A stretch of DNA of 64,000 nt from a gamma proteobacterium NOR5-3 (lineage in GTDB: Bacteria > Pseudomonadota > Gammaproteobacteria > Pseudomonadales > Halieaceae): assembly GCA_000158155.1 (NCBI GenBank), contig DS999405.1, forward strand, positions 1,663,738 to 1,727,737, in the 5' to 3' direction. A model generated the notes under the pieces. That model had not been told where the DNA came from. It worked only from the letters and a program-made list of their open reading frames with translations, and made no database searches. The translations under genes and the position numbers were made by a program. Shown one piece after another: positions 55,805-64,000 of this stretch (within the stretch, counting starts at the first letter, position 1; the number at the start of each line of letters is the position of its first letter).

Positions 55805-57225
55805 GGCAGAACCTCCTCGTCACGAAGCTGCTTGGCCAGCCGGGCGATATCACCTGCACCCTGGGTGATGAGCACATCGTCAGCTTCGAGCACATCTGCC
55901 AGCAGCGTAGGCACATCCCCGGCAGAGGCCGCATACAGCGGATCCAGTTGTCCGCGTTGGCGGATGGAGCGAGCCAGAGACCGACTGTCGGCGCCGGCAA
56001 CAGCATCTTCACCGGCGGGATACACCTCCAGCAGTACCAGAAAGTCCGTATCCGAAAGCACGCTGACAAAGTCGTCATAAAGATCGCGGGTGCGGGTAAA
56101 TCGATGTGGCTGGTACACCATCACGATACGGCGTTCCGGCCAGGCCTGACGGGCAGAGGCCAACGTGGCAGCAACCTCCGTTGGGTGGTGGCCATAGTCG
56201 TCTACGAGGGTAACGACCTGTTGTCCCAGCTTGACGCCCTCGTAAACGCTAAACCTTCGACCGACGCCGCTAAAGCGCTCCAGCGTTTCCTGTATGACCT
56301 GATCGTCAATACCCTGATCCGTCGCCACGGCTACGGCGGCTGTGGCGTTAAGTACATTGTGGTTACCGGGCATATTCAGCGTGATGGGCAGCGCCGGGTA
56401 GCCATCTGGGCGCTCGACCACAAAGCGCGTACGCAGTCCTGCAGGCTCAAGCCCGGTAATGCGGTAGTCAGCTGACTCACTGAACCCGTAGCTCAACATG
56501 GGCCGACCGAGATCCTCACCCAGTCCGGCCAGCACCGCATCATCAATACACAGCACGGCAAGACCGTAGAACGGCAGATTGTGCAGGAACTCTACAAAGG
56601 TGCGACGCAGCTGCGCAAAGTCACCACCATAGGTTTCCATATGGTCCGCTTCGATATTGGTGACCACGGTAACCATGGGCTGCAAATGCAGGAACGATGC
56701 GTCGCTCTCGTCGGCTTCAGCGATCAGATAACGTCCAGCGCCCAATTGTGCGTGCGTACCGGTGCTGTTCACCCGCCCACCGATAACAAAGGTAGGGTCG
56801 AGATCCGCCGCCGCAAACAGTGCGGCGATGAGACTTGTTGTCGTGGTTTTACCGTGCGTGCCTGCCACGGCAATGCCGTAGCGATGCCGCATAAGTTCTG
56901 CCAGCATCTCAGCGCGGCGAACCACGGGGATGCGTTGTTCCCTCGCAGCTACCAATTCAGCGTTGTCGGCTTTCACTGCGCTGGAAATCACCACGACATC
57001 CGCATCACTGATGGTTTCGGCGCGATGCCCGATGGTAACGTTCACCCCTATCTCGCTCAGGCGCTGAGTAACACTGCCGTCGAGCAGGTCAGAGCCACTC
57101 ACCACAAAGCCCAGGTTAACCAGTACCTCAGCAATGCCGCTCATGCCGCTGCCACCGACACCGACCATGTGGATACGCCGCACCCGACGCATTTCCGAAG
57201 CTCCTGCCACTACCGACGTCGTCAT
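55801..57225 (-). CDS. murC: UDP-N-acetylmuramate--L-alanine ligase
   Basis: Adds L-alanine to UDP-MurNAc, the first amino acid of the stem peptide. About 474 residues from the ATG at 57225, which overlaps the murG stop (ATGA). Rossmann-like [19 protein letters not shown], the Mur-ligase ATP loop [22 protein letters not shown], and the C-terminal DYGHHPTEV are present. A start at 57192 ([11 protein letters not shown]) would also give a functional-length enzyme. Confidence 0.96.
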   Translation of the reverse strand: MTTSVVAGASEMRRVRRIHMVGVGGSGMSGIAEVLVNLGFVVSGSDLLDGSVTQRLSEIGVNVTIGHRAETISDADVVVISSAVKADNAELVAAREQRIPVVRRAEMLAELMRHRYGIAVAGTHGKTTTTSLIAALFAAADLDPTFVIGGRVNSTGTHAQLGAGRYLIAEADESDASFLHLQPMVTVVTNIEADHMETYGGDFAQLRRTFVEFLHNLPFYGLAVLCIDDAVLAGLGEDLGRPMLSYGFSESADYRITGLEPAGLRTRFVVERPDGYPALPITLNMPGNHNVLNATAAVAVATDQGIDDQVIQETLERFSGVGRRFSVYEGVKLGQQVVTLVDDYGHHPTEVAATLASARQAWPERRIVMVYQPHRFTRTRDLYDDFVSVLSDTDFLVLLEVYPAGEDAVAGADSRSLARSIRQRGQLDPLYAASAGDVPTLLADVLEADDVLITQGAGDIARLAKQLRDEEVLP

Positions 57226-58295
57226 CGTGTCAGCGCCTCCCCGCGATCCGCAATCATGCAGGTGGCGTCGGGCCGCGCGCATTCCAGCGCTGCGGCGGCC
57301 ATGCCGGCCAACAGTCCGGTGTCGGCAATCAAGGTACGCAACGTTGCCTCTAACTGCCCGACAAGATCCGATTGAGGAAGCAACACGGCAGCTCCCGCCT
57401 CTGACAAAAAACGCGCGTTCGCCGTCTGATGATCGTCAATGGCATAAGGCAATGGAATCAGGATCGACGGCCTGCCGGTCACCGCAAGCTCCGCGACAGT
57501 CAAGGCGCCGGCGCGACAGATAACCAGCTGCGCCCAACCATAAGCCTCACGCATATCTTCAACATAAGGCTCAACACACCACCGGGCATCACTCACCGAC
57601 GCGTAATCCGCACGCGTTGTGTCGGCATGCAAGGGACCACACTGATGCCGCCACTCGCACTGCGTGCCCAGTAATGCGGCAACCGCAGGAACAGCCTCGT
57701 TCAATGGTCGGGCACCCAGGCTGCCACCCAGAACCAGCACCCGCAGCGGGGACCCCGCCTCATATGCCCAGGGGTAATCCGTCGCTACCGAAAGCAGGTC
57801 CTTGCGCACAGGATTACCGAGATAGGTAGCCGTCGCATACTGCTCCAGCACATGAGGAAAACCCGTCGCTATCTGCGTGGCAAAGCGAGCCAGGGCGCGA
57901 TTGGCACTACCCGGCACGGCGTTCTGCTCCTGAAGCAGCAGCGGACGACGCGTCAACCACGCAGCAAAGGCCGCCGGAAACGAGGCGTAACCTCCCATCC
58001 CCACCACCAGCGCCGGACGCAAACGCAGCATCAGCCACAGCGACTGCAGCAGCGACACACCCAAAAGCACAACGGCAAGTAACTGTTGAAGCGGGCCTTT
58101 ACCCCGAAGTCCCCGCATGGGTAATTGGTACAGCCGAATGTCAGCATCCGGCACCAAGCGAGCCTCAAGCCCGCGACGAGTGCCAACCCAGGCCAGACGG
58201 AAGCCGCGCTCGCGAAGATCCAGAGCCACCGCCAGAGCCGGGTACACATGCCCGCCCGTGCCTCCTGCCAACATCATGGCCATGGGCGCACTCAT
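57222..58295 (-). CDS. murG: UDP-N-acetylglucosamine--undecaprenyl-diphospho-muramoylpentapeptide transferase (MurG)
   Basis: Peripheral inner-membrane GT28 enzyme that converts lipid I to lipid II; 357 residues. The glycine-rich loop [17 protein letters not shown] lies at the N-terminus, a second loop [13 protein letters not shown] is near 185, and the donor-binding [22 protein letters not shown] near 262. Start and stop overlap ftsW and murC by 4 bp each. Confidence 0.97.
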   Translation of the reverse strand: MSAPMAMMLAGGTGGHVYPALAVALDLRERGFRLAWVGTRRGLEARLVPDADIRLYQLPMRGLRGKGPLQQLLAVVLLGVSLLQSLWLMLRLRPALVVGMGGYASFPAAFAAWLTRRPLLLQEQNAVPGSANRALARFATQIATGFPHVLEQYATATYLGNPVRKDLLSVATDYPWAYEAGSPLRVLVLGGSLGARPLNEAVPAVAALLGTQCEWRHQCGPLHADTTRADYASVSDARWCVEPYVEDMREAYGWAQLVICRAGALTVAELAVTGRPSILIPLPYAIDDHQTANARFLSEAGAAVLLPQSDLVGQLEATLRTLIADTGLLAGMAAAALECARPDATCMIADRGEALTR

Positions 58296-59446
58296 CGCTT
58301 GCGCCCCCGTTTGGGCTGCTGACGTTCATGCGCGACGCGAAGCACGATACTGAGCAGCACGCAGGCAGTGATGAGGCTGGTACCGCCATAACTGATGAGA
58401 GGCAGGGTCAGCCCCTTGGTCGGCAGCAAACCGCAGCTGACGCCCATATTCACAAATGCCTGCCCGGAGAACATCAGCGACACGCCAAAACACAGATAGG
58501 CGGCGAACAACTGCCCTTCTTTTTGCGACTGGCGGCCCAGATGAAAAATACGCAGCACCAGCGCCAGGAACAGACTGATCAGAACAAAAGCCCCGACAAA
58601 ACCCGTCTCTTCAGCCCAGATTGAAAACACAAAATCTGTGTGCGCCTCGGGCAGGTAGAAGAGCTTTTGAACGCTGTTCCCAAGCCCTACGCCAAACCAC
58701 TCGCCGCGACCAAAAGCGATAAGTGACTGGATAAGCTGAAAGCCCGAACCAAAGGGGTCGGCCCAGGGATCGGTGTAGGCGATAAGGCGCTGGAGCCGGT
58801 AGGGCGCAGCCTGAATCAGGAGAGCCCCCAGCAGACCGGTAGCGACAATAATCAGACTCAGGTGCATGAGTCGCATGCCGGCAAGGAACAGCATCCCGAA
58901 AGCGGTGGCCAGCATGATGACCACGGCACCAAAATCAGGCTCAGCCAGCAACAACACGGCGACCATGCCCAAAATCATCAGCGGCCGAAGTATGCCCTGC
59001 CAGCTTTCCTGCAAGGCTTTGCCCTGGCGGAGCAGGTATCCCGACAGATAAACAATCATGGAAGCCTTGGCGAGCTCGGAGGGCTGCAGAGTCAACGGCC
59101 CCAGTGCCAGCCAGCGCTGACTGCCGTTCACATTGCGACCCACACCGGGAATCAGCACCAGAATCAGCAGCAGGCTTGAGAGCAGCAGCAACAGCCAGCC
59201 ACTGCGGTACCAAAATTCGATGGGCACCTGATAGCAGACAAACCCGCTGACCAGCGCCAACGCGAGATACACAACATGCCTGAGACTGTGATGCCACATA
59301 TTGCCGTAGGTTGCCTCGGCGTAACCCACCGACGCCGAGCTGATGGCGATCAACCCAATGAGTAATAAAGCCACGGCAATTGCCAGCAACATCAGGTCCG
59401 GAAGGCGCCCGACGTCTACGGCGGTTGTTGCGCGGGCGGTATTCAT
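58292..59446 (-). CDS. ftsW: Probable peptidoglycan glycosyltransferase FtsW
   Basis: SEDS-family polymerase of septal peptidoglycan; 384 residues and about ten membrane helices. Family motifs: GVGRNVNGSQRWLALGPLTLQPSELAK (extracellular loop), EPDFGAVVIML, the catalytic-Asp region AEETGFVGAF with HTDFVFSIW before it, and GLTLPLISYGGTSL near the C-terminus. It starts with an ATG overlapping the murD stop. Confidence 0.97.
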   Translation of the reverse strand: MNTARATTAVDVGRLPDLMLLAIAVALLLIGLIAISSASVGYAEATYGNMWHHSLRHVVYLALALVSGFVCYQVPIEFWYRSGWLLLLLSSLLLILVLIPGVGRNVNGSQRWLALGPLTLQPSELAKASMIVYLSGYLLRQGKALQESWQGILRPLMILGMVAVLLLAEPDFGAVVIMLATAFGMLFLAGMRLMHLSLIIVATGLLGALLIQAAPYRLQRLIAYTDPWADPFGSGFQLIQSLIAFGRGEWFGVGLGNSVQKLFYLPEAHTDFVFSIWAEETGFVGAFVLISLFLALVLRIFHLGRQSQKEGQLFAAYLCFGVSLMFSGQAFVNMGVSCGLLPTKGLTLPLISYGGTSLITACVLLSIVLRVAHERQQPKRGRKR

Positions 59447-60792
59447 GGCTCCACCTGTGCGAGCACAAGCTGCTTGAAGCGCTCGCCGCGATGGGTGTAG
59501 CTGGCGAATTGATCAAAACTTGCACACGCCGGCGACAACAGCACGATGTCACCGGAACGCGCGCGTGCCGCTGCAAGCTCCACGGCATGCTCCAGAGTTT
59601 CAGCGATGACGGTGTCGCAGCTAGCACCCAGAGCTGTGGCAATGCCATCCGCGGCTTCTCCGATGAGCAACACCACCTCGCAGTGCGCCGCAACAGCGGG
59701 AGCCAAGGACCGAAAATCCGCACCTTTGTCGCGGCCACCGGCAATCAGTATCAGGCGGTGCTCAGCGCCCAGGCCGTTGATGGCAGCCAGAGCAGCACCG
59801 ACATTCGTGGCCTTGGAGTCATTGATCCAGCGTACTCCCTCTCGCTCCAGCACCAGTTCACAGCGGTGCTCAAGCCCCTTAAAGCTGCGCAGAACGCTCA
59901 GCATGGCGTCCCGGGGTAAATCTATGGCTGCGCCCAGAGCCAGGGCTGCCAGCGCATTGGCAAGATTGTGACGCCCGGGCAACGACACCTCATCAGCTCT
60001 CATCAAAGGCTCAAAACCCTCAACGATCATTTGTTCGCCATCGACGAGTCGCAGGCCAAAGCCGGTCAGCTCAGGCTCTCCCATCCGCCAACTTACCTGA
60101 CGGCGCCCCGCTGCAAGCGGGGGAATAGTCAGCGGATCGTCGACGTTGAAAACCACCGCACGGCATCCATTAAAGATCCGATGCTTGGCCTGGTGATAGA
60201 GAGGCATACTGCCGTGTCGGTCCAGATGGTCCGGGGTCAAGTTGAGCACCGTGGCGACTTCAAGATTCAAAGGGCCCGCTCTTTCCAGCTGAAAACTCGA
60301 CAGCTCCAACACATAAAACTCCGTCTGGTCGTCGAGCAGATCCAGAGCCGGCACACCCAGATTGCCACCTACCGCTGTGCGCCGTCCCGCTGCCTGAACC
60401 ATGGCACCGAGCATTTCGGTCACCGTGGATTTGGCGTTGGAGCCGGTGATACCAATAACGGGTGCCGCTGCGGCTGCGACAAACAGATCGATATCGCCGC
60501 AGAGCTTTGCCCCGGCACTGACCGCTCGTTGCAGCCAGGGCTCTTGAGGTGAAATGCCCGGGCTGACGATCAGCTGGGCCGCGGTATCCAGGACGTCCTG
60601 GGCGTCAGTACCCAACATGACCGGAACCTCTGGCATTTCAGACCGCAACGCCTCAAGACCGGGAGGGTGCTCGCGGGTATCCACCACGGTGAACTCCTCA
60701 CCCTGGCGAGCCAGATAGCGAGCAACGGACAAGCCGGTAACCCCGAGACCCACTACCACTTTGCGCCGCGTGCTGCTGATGAGAGTCGACAT
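59443..60792 (-). CDS. murD: UDP-N-acetylmuramoylalanine--D-glutamate ligase
   Basis: Adds D-glutamate to UDP-MurNAc-L-Ala; about 449 residues. VVVGLGVTGLSVARYL at the N-terminus, the ATP loop GITGSNAKSTVTEM (with Ala in place of the usual Gly-Lys preceding residue: SNAKST), NLTPDHLDRHG, the KATNVGA-containing NDSKATN segment and GGRDKGADF are typical. The ATG at 60792 is preferred because GGGGGAGG lies at ribosome-site distance; an upstream ATG (60813) overlapping the mraY stop is possible. Confidence 0.95.
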   Translation of the reverse strand: MSTLISSTRRKVVVGLGVTGLSVARYLARQGEEFTVVDTREHPPGLEALRSEMPEVPVMLGTDAQDVLDTAAQLIVSPGISPQEPWLQRAVSAGAKLCGDIDLFVAAAAAPVIGITGSNAKSTVTEMLGAMVQAAGRRTAVGGNLGVPALDLLDDQTEFYVLELSSFQLERAGPLNLEVATVLNLTPDHLDRHGSMPLYHQAKHRIFNGCRAVVFNVDDPLTIPPLAAGRRQVSWRMGEPELTGFGLRLVDGEQMIVEGFEPLMRADEVSLPGRHNLANALAALALGAAIDLPRDAMLSVLRSFKGLEHRCELVLEREGVRWINDSKATNVGAALAAINGLGAEHRLILIAGGRDKGADFRSLAPAVAAHCEVVLLIGEAADGIATALGASCDTVIAETLEHAVELAAARARSGDIVLLSPACASFDQFASYTHRGERFKQLVLAQVEP

Positions 60793-60812
60793 ATCTTTGG
60801 CCACCTCCCCCA

Positions 60813-61895
60813 TCACCGCAGCTTCAAGGTAGCAAGGCCGAACAGCACCAGCATCACGGTGATGATCCAGAAACGGACAATCACGCGTGGCTCGGGCCAG
60901 CCTTTGAGTTCGTAGTGGTGGTGGATAGGCGCCATTCTGAACAGTCGCCGCCCGGTCAACTTAAAGGACGCCACCTGCAAAATCACGGACACCGTCTCCA
61001 GGACAAAAATGCCACCCATGATAAAAAACACGATTTCGTGGCGGGTGATGACCGCAACGGTGCCCAGTGCCGCACCCAGCGCCAGCGCACCCACATCGCC
61101 CATAAAGACCTGCGCGGGATAGGTGTTGAACCACAGAAAACCGAGACCCGCACCGGCGATGCTGCCGCAAAATACCGATAACTCGCCACTGCCCGGCACA
61201 TAGGGTATCTGCAGATAGTCAGCAAAATTAACGTTACCGGTAAGGTAGGCAATGAGTCCCAAAGCCGTTCCCACAAGTACGGTGGGCAGAATGGCGAGCC
61301 CATCCAGACCATCGGTGAGGTTCACGGCATTGCTGGCGCCCACAATGACGAAGTAGCTAAGCACGACAAAAAACGCGCCCATGCCAATGGCCACGTCTTT
61401 GAAGAACGGGATATACAGCTGCGTCGTCACGGGGCTATCGGCGGTGACATACAAAAACAGCGCCGCCGCCAATCCCGCCACGGACTGCCACAAATACTTC
61501 CAGCGAGCCGGGAGCCCCCGGGGATTGCGCTCAACCACTTTGCGGTAATCATCCACCCAGCCCACCGCGCCGAAAGCCGCCGTTACCAAAAGCGCGACCC
61601 ATACGTACGCGTTGGATAAATCCGCCCAAAGCAAAGTACTGATAGCGATGGCGATGAGAATCAGCGCGCCGCCCATGGTGGGCGTACCCGACTTGCCCAG
61701 GTGCGTCTGAGGCCCGTCGCTACGCACGGCCTGCCCCACCTGATGGTAATTCAGACGACGGATCATCACCGGGCCCACCAGCAGCGAGATCAGCAGCGCA
61801 GTTCCCGCTGCCAGAATGCCTCGCAGGGTCAGGTATTGAAACACCCGAAAACCGGACTCGTACTGCGCGAAGTACTCTGCCAACAGCATCAACAT
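60813..61895 (-). CDS. mraY: Phospho-N-acetylmuramoyl-pentapeptide transferase (MraY)
   Basis: Inner-membrane enzyme that makes lipid I from UDP-MurNAc-pentapeptide and undecaprenyl phosphate. Exactly 360 residues, like E. coli MraY, and alignable from the first Met ([16 protein letters not shown]). SGTPTMGG, the catalytic [22 protein letters not shown] and the C-terminal [15 protein letters not shown] are all present. The start overlaps the murF stop by 7 bp. Confidence 0.98.
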   Translation of the reverse strand: MLMLLAEYFAQYESGFRVFQYLTLRGILAAGTALLISLLVGPVMIRRLNYHQVGQAVRSDGPQTHLGKSGTPTMGGALILIAIAISTLLWADLSNAYVWVALLVTAAFGAVGWVDDYRKVVERNPRGLPARWKYLWQSVAGLAAALFLYVTADSPVTTQLYIPFFKDVAIGMGAFFVVLSYFVIVGASNAVNLTDGLDGLAILPTVLVGTALGLIAYLTGNVNFADYLQIPYVPGSGELSVFCGSIAGAGLGFLWFNTYPAQVFMGDVGALALGAALGTVAVITRHEIVFFIMGGIFVLETVSVILQVASFKLTGRRLFRMAPIHHHYELKGWPEPRVIVRFWIITVMLVLFGLATLKLR

Positions 61896-63268
61896 AGATT
61901 GCGCTCCCCGGCGAGTTCGCGAAGTGCGCTCAAGACAGATTCCATGGCGGCGCCCCGGGAGCCTTTCACAAGAATCGTGTCACTGGCACCCAGCAAGTCT
62001 GCCAGCTTCGGTGTTAGCGCCTCCCGTGAAGCAAACCACTGTCCATTCGCCCCGAAGGCCTCGACAGCCGGCCGCACGGCCTCTCCCACACCCACGAAGC
62101 GCGTGATACCCGAAAGCCGCGCCAGCTCTCCCATCTCTGCGTGACGCTCGGGGCTCTCGGCGCCGAGCTCCAGCATTTCACCCAGTATGAGAAGACTCTC
62201 GCCGGCAGTCGCGGCAAGCAGCGTAATTGCTGCACGCACGGATCCGGGGTTCGCGTTATAACTATCATCAATGAGCGTTTTATCATTACCCAGACGCTCA
62301 CTTTGCAATCGACCGGGCTCTGCCTGCGCGTGCTCCAGACCCACAACGATCTGATCCAGACTCAGTCCGGCCGCTATTGCCAGTGCGGCGGCGGCCAGGG
62401 CATTTGCAACGCTGTGACGACCCGGCAGGGGATACTTAAGCGCCCGGCTTTCACCCCTGATATGCAAAGTGAAAGCGCTTCCCTCCAGTCCACACTCCTG
62501 CAACCCCGAGACATACAGATCAGCGCTACTGTCGTCCAGTGAATAGCTAAGTGCCTGTGCACCCGCCTGCGCTATGCGATCGCGCCACAGGGGCACCCAG
62601 GGCTGATCCAGATTCACAATTGCTGCCCCCGAGCTACCAAGACCGTCATAGATCTCGGCCTTGATGTCCGCTACGTCCGCGACACTGCCAAAGCCCTCAA
62701 GATGCGCTTCCATGGCATTTAACACGGTTGTGATAGACGGTCTGGCCAGCGTGCACAGATGCGCGATGTCGCCACGTTTTGTGGCACCCATTTCCACAAT
62801 GGCGTAGCGCGTATCATCCTGCAGCCGAGCAAGCGTGAGAGGAACGCCGATCTCATTGTTGTAATTACCCGCGGTAGCGACGGTAGATCCCGCTTCACTG
62901 AAAATGCTGCGGCAGAGGTTTTTTACCGTGGTTTTTCCGCAGCTGCCGGTGATAGCTACCACCACGCTGGCAGAGAGATCACGACTGGCACGTCCGATTT
63001 CGGACAGTGCATCCAGGCAATTCGACACCTGCAGGCAGGGAATAGATACCTGCACAGGTCGCTCTACCAAAGCTGCAATGGCACCCCGGGCAATCGCCGC
63101 GTCCACAAAGTCGTGTCCATCGACGCGCTCCCCGGGCAGGGCAATAAACAGGTCACCGGGGCTGACCTGCCGGGAGTCAATAGCGACACCCGAGAACTGC
63201 AGTGATGCCCCCGTATACGCCACCCCCAATCGCTGGGCAATCGCGGAGAGTGTCAGAGCAGACATCAT
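61889..63268 (-). CDS. murF: UDP-N-acetylmuramoyl-tripeptide--D-alanyl-D-alanine ligase
   Basis: Adds D-Ala-D-Ala (the DdlB product) to the stem tripeptide. 459 residues with [20 protein letters not shown], the ATP loop [38 protein letters not shown] and [11 protein letters not shown], all typical MurF motifs. ATGATG at the start overlaps the murE stop (TGA), so either of two adjacent Met codons may be used. Confidence 0.97.
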   Translation of the reverse strand: MMSALTLSAIAQRLGVAYTGASLQFSGVAIDSRQVSPGDLFIALPGERVDGHDFVDAAIARGAIAALVERPVQVSIPCLQVSNCLDALSEIGRASRDLSASVVVAITGSCGKTTVKNLCRSIFSEAGSTVATAGNYNNEIGVPLTLARLQDDTRYAIVEMGATKRGDIAHLCTLARPSITTVLNAMEAHLEGFGSVADVADIKAEIYDGLGSSGAAIVNLDQPWVPLWRDRIAQAGAQALSYSLDDSSADLYVSGLQECGLEGSAFTLHIRGESRALKYPLPGRHSVANALAAAALAIAAGLSLDQIVVGLEHAQAEPGRLQSERLGNDKTLIDDSYNANPGSVRAAITLLAATAGESLLILGEMLELGAESPERHAEMGELARLSGITRFVGVGEAVRPAVEAFGANGQWFASREALTPKLADLLGASDTILVKGSRGAAMESVLSALRELAGERNLC

Positions 63269-64000
63269 GCCGCCAACCTCGCCAAGGCCTGCTGAGCAAC
63301 GGCCGTATCACTAAACGGCAGACGCTCCTGACCAACGATCTGATAGTCCTCATGACCCTTGCCCGCTATCAGCACACAGTCTTTGGCACCTGCCGATTCG
63401 ATGGCCAGACGAATTGCCTCAGCACGATCAGCACACACCAGATAATCGCCTTTCATGGACGCCTGAATATCCGCGATGATCGCCAGGGGCTCCTCGCTCC
63501 GGGGATTATCGCTGGTGATCACAGCTCGGTCCGCGGTTGCGGACACAGCCTCTGCCATAAGCGGTCGCTTGCCGCGATCGCGGTCTCCACCGCAACCAAA
63601 CACCGCAATCAGGCTACCCTGGCATTGTTCACGCAGCGTGAGCAGCACTTGCCGCAAGGCGTCGGGAGTGTGCGCATAATCGATAACCACCAACGGGCCA
63701 CCCGCAACACGCAGAGGCTCCATGCGTCCGGGCACAGACGCCAGACTCTCTACCGCCTCCATAACCGCCTTGAAAGGCAGGCCAGCCTGCAGCGCTGCGG
63801 TCAATGCGGCCAGCAGATTGACGGCGTTAAACTTGCCAAGGAGCGGGCATGTCAGCGTCGCCTCACCCCAGGGACTTTCAAAACGAAACCGAAGTCCGGC
63901 TCTGCTTAACTTAAGGTGACTCAGGCGCACCTCCGCAGTACTGTCTTCAATGCCATAACGCAGCACAGACACGCCGGTGGGAACACGTTGCGCAAGATGT
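63265..64000 (-). CDS. murE: UDP-N-acetylmuramoyl-tripeptide synthetase MurE, C-terminal part, cut by window edge
   Basis: About 244 C-terminal codons are visible; the frame stays open to the window end, so the gene begins beyond it. Segments seen: FNAVNLLAALTAAL, IDYAHTPDALRQVL, FGCGGDRDRGKRPLMAEAV, TSDNPRSEEPLAIIADI, and GKGHEDYQ, all MurE signatures. DNPRSEEP contains the DNPR motif of enzymes that add meso-diaminopimelate, as opposed to lysine, which fits a Gram-negative wall. Confidence 0.97.
   Translation of the reverse strand, partial: HLAQRVPTGVSVLRYGIEDSTAEVRLSHLKLSRAGLRFRFESPWGEATLTCPLLGKFNAVNLLAALTAALQAGLPFKAVMEAVESLASVPGRMEPLRVAGGPLVVIDYAHTPDALRQVLLTLREQCQGSLIAVFGCGGDRDRGKRPLMAEAVSATADRAVITSDNPRSEEPLAIIADIQASMKGDYLVCADRAEAIRLAIESAGAKDCVLIAGKGHEDYQIVGQERLPFSDTAVAQQALARLAA

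Noticed and set aside
55666-56475. 269-codon plus-strand frame inside murC/ddlB
   Set aside because: Antisense shadow of two essential genes; composition is typical of a reversed reading.

Overview
The window is a typical chromosomal segment of a marine-type gammaproteobacterium. Base composition is moderately GC-rich by eye and coding density is very high. The gene order matches the ancestral gammaproteobacterial block murE-murF-mraY-murD-ftsW-murG-murC-ddlB-ftsQ-ftsA-ftsZ-lpxC-secA-(argJ)-mutT-coaE-pilD-pilC-pilB-pilA-...-nadC-ampD-ampE. A complete type II secretion operon, a homo-oligomeric ATP sulfurylase, malate synthase G and a TPP-controlled TonB receptor would fit the OM60/NOR5 (Halieaceae) group or relatives. 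That placement is inference from gene content; no 16S rRNA or other taxonomic marker lies in the window. I saw no tRNA, rRNA, IS element, prophage or CRISPR array.

Layout. (1) 1-2.65 kb: 5' part of a sodium:solute symporter gene, an aminopeptidase P and a rubredoxin. (2) 2.7-14.2 kb: a 12-gene type II secretion operon gspC-D-E-F-G-H-I-J-K-L-M-N on the minus strand, nearly all genes coupled by 4-20 bp overlaps. It lies downstream of sat and cysC (14.2-16.05 kb), which activate sulfate to APS and PAPS. (3) 16.1-17.3 kb: a protein with a degenerate GGDEF domain. (4) 17.4-22.1 kb, plus strand: a sigma70-like promoter, a TPP riboswitch and a Shine-Dalgarno-sequestering hairpin, then TonB-dependent receptor, PnuT-like transporter, APH-type kinase and ketopantoate reductase (panE). 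This reads as a thiamine salvage operon with a pantothenate enzyme attached. (5) 22.1-25.1 kb: a Hanks-type kinase with its upstream FHA-sigma54 activator. (6) 25.2-27.7 kb: ampD-ampE divergent from nadC. (7) 27.7-35.4 kb: an inserted metabolic segment with rraA, an acyl-CoA dehydrogenase, a divergent LysR regulator, malate synthase G, a methyltransferase and alanine dehydrogenase. (8) 35.5-45.8 kb: type IV pilus locus. pilA has a predicted sigma54 promoter and is divergent from pilB-pilC-pilD-coaE. Downstream of pilA are a strong terminator, an array of 13 octamers, two tandem paralogous polytopic GT-C/TPR-like proteins and a polyprenol-phosphate-sugar synthase-like GT2. (9) 45.8-64 kb: mutT, argJ, secA, lpxC and the division and cell wall (dcw) cluster back to a partial murE.

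How it fits together: the dcw genes build lipid II and the divisome; AmpD/AmpE belong to peptidoglycan recycling. PilD is the only prepilin peptidase visible and probably processes both PilA and the five Gsp pseudopilins. The most interesting parts are the candidate repeat-controlled pilin glycosylation locus, the TPP-riboswitch operon that includes panE, the kinase/FHA-sigma54 pair, and the structured lpxC-secA intergenic region where enterics carry secM.
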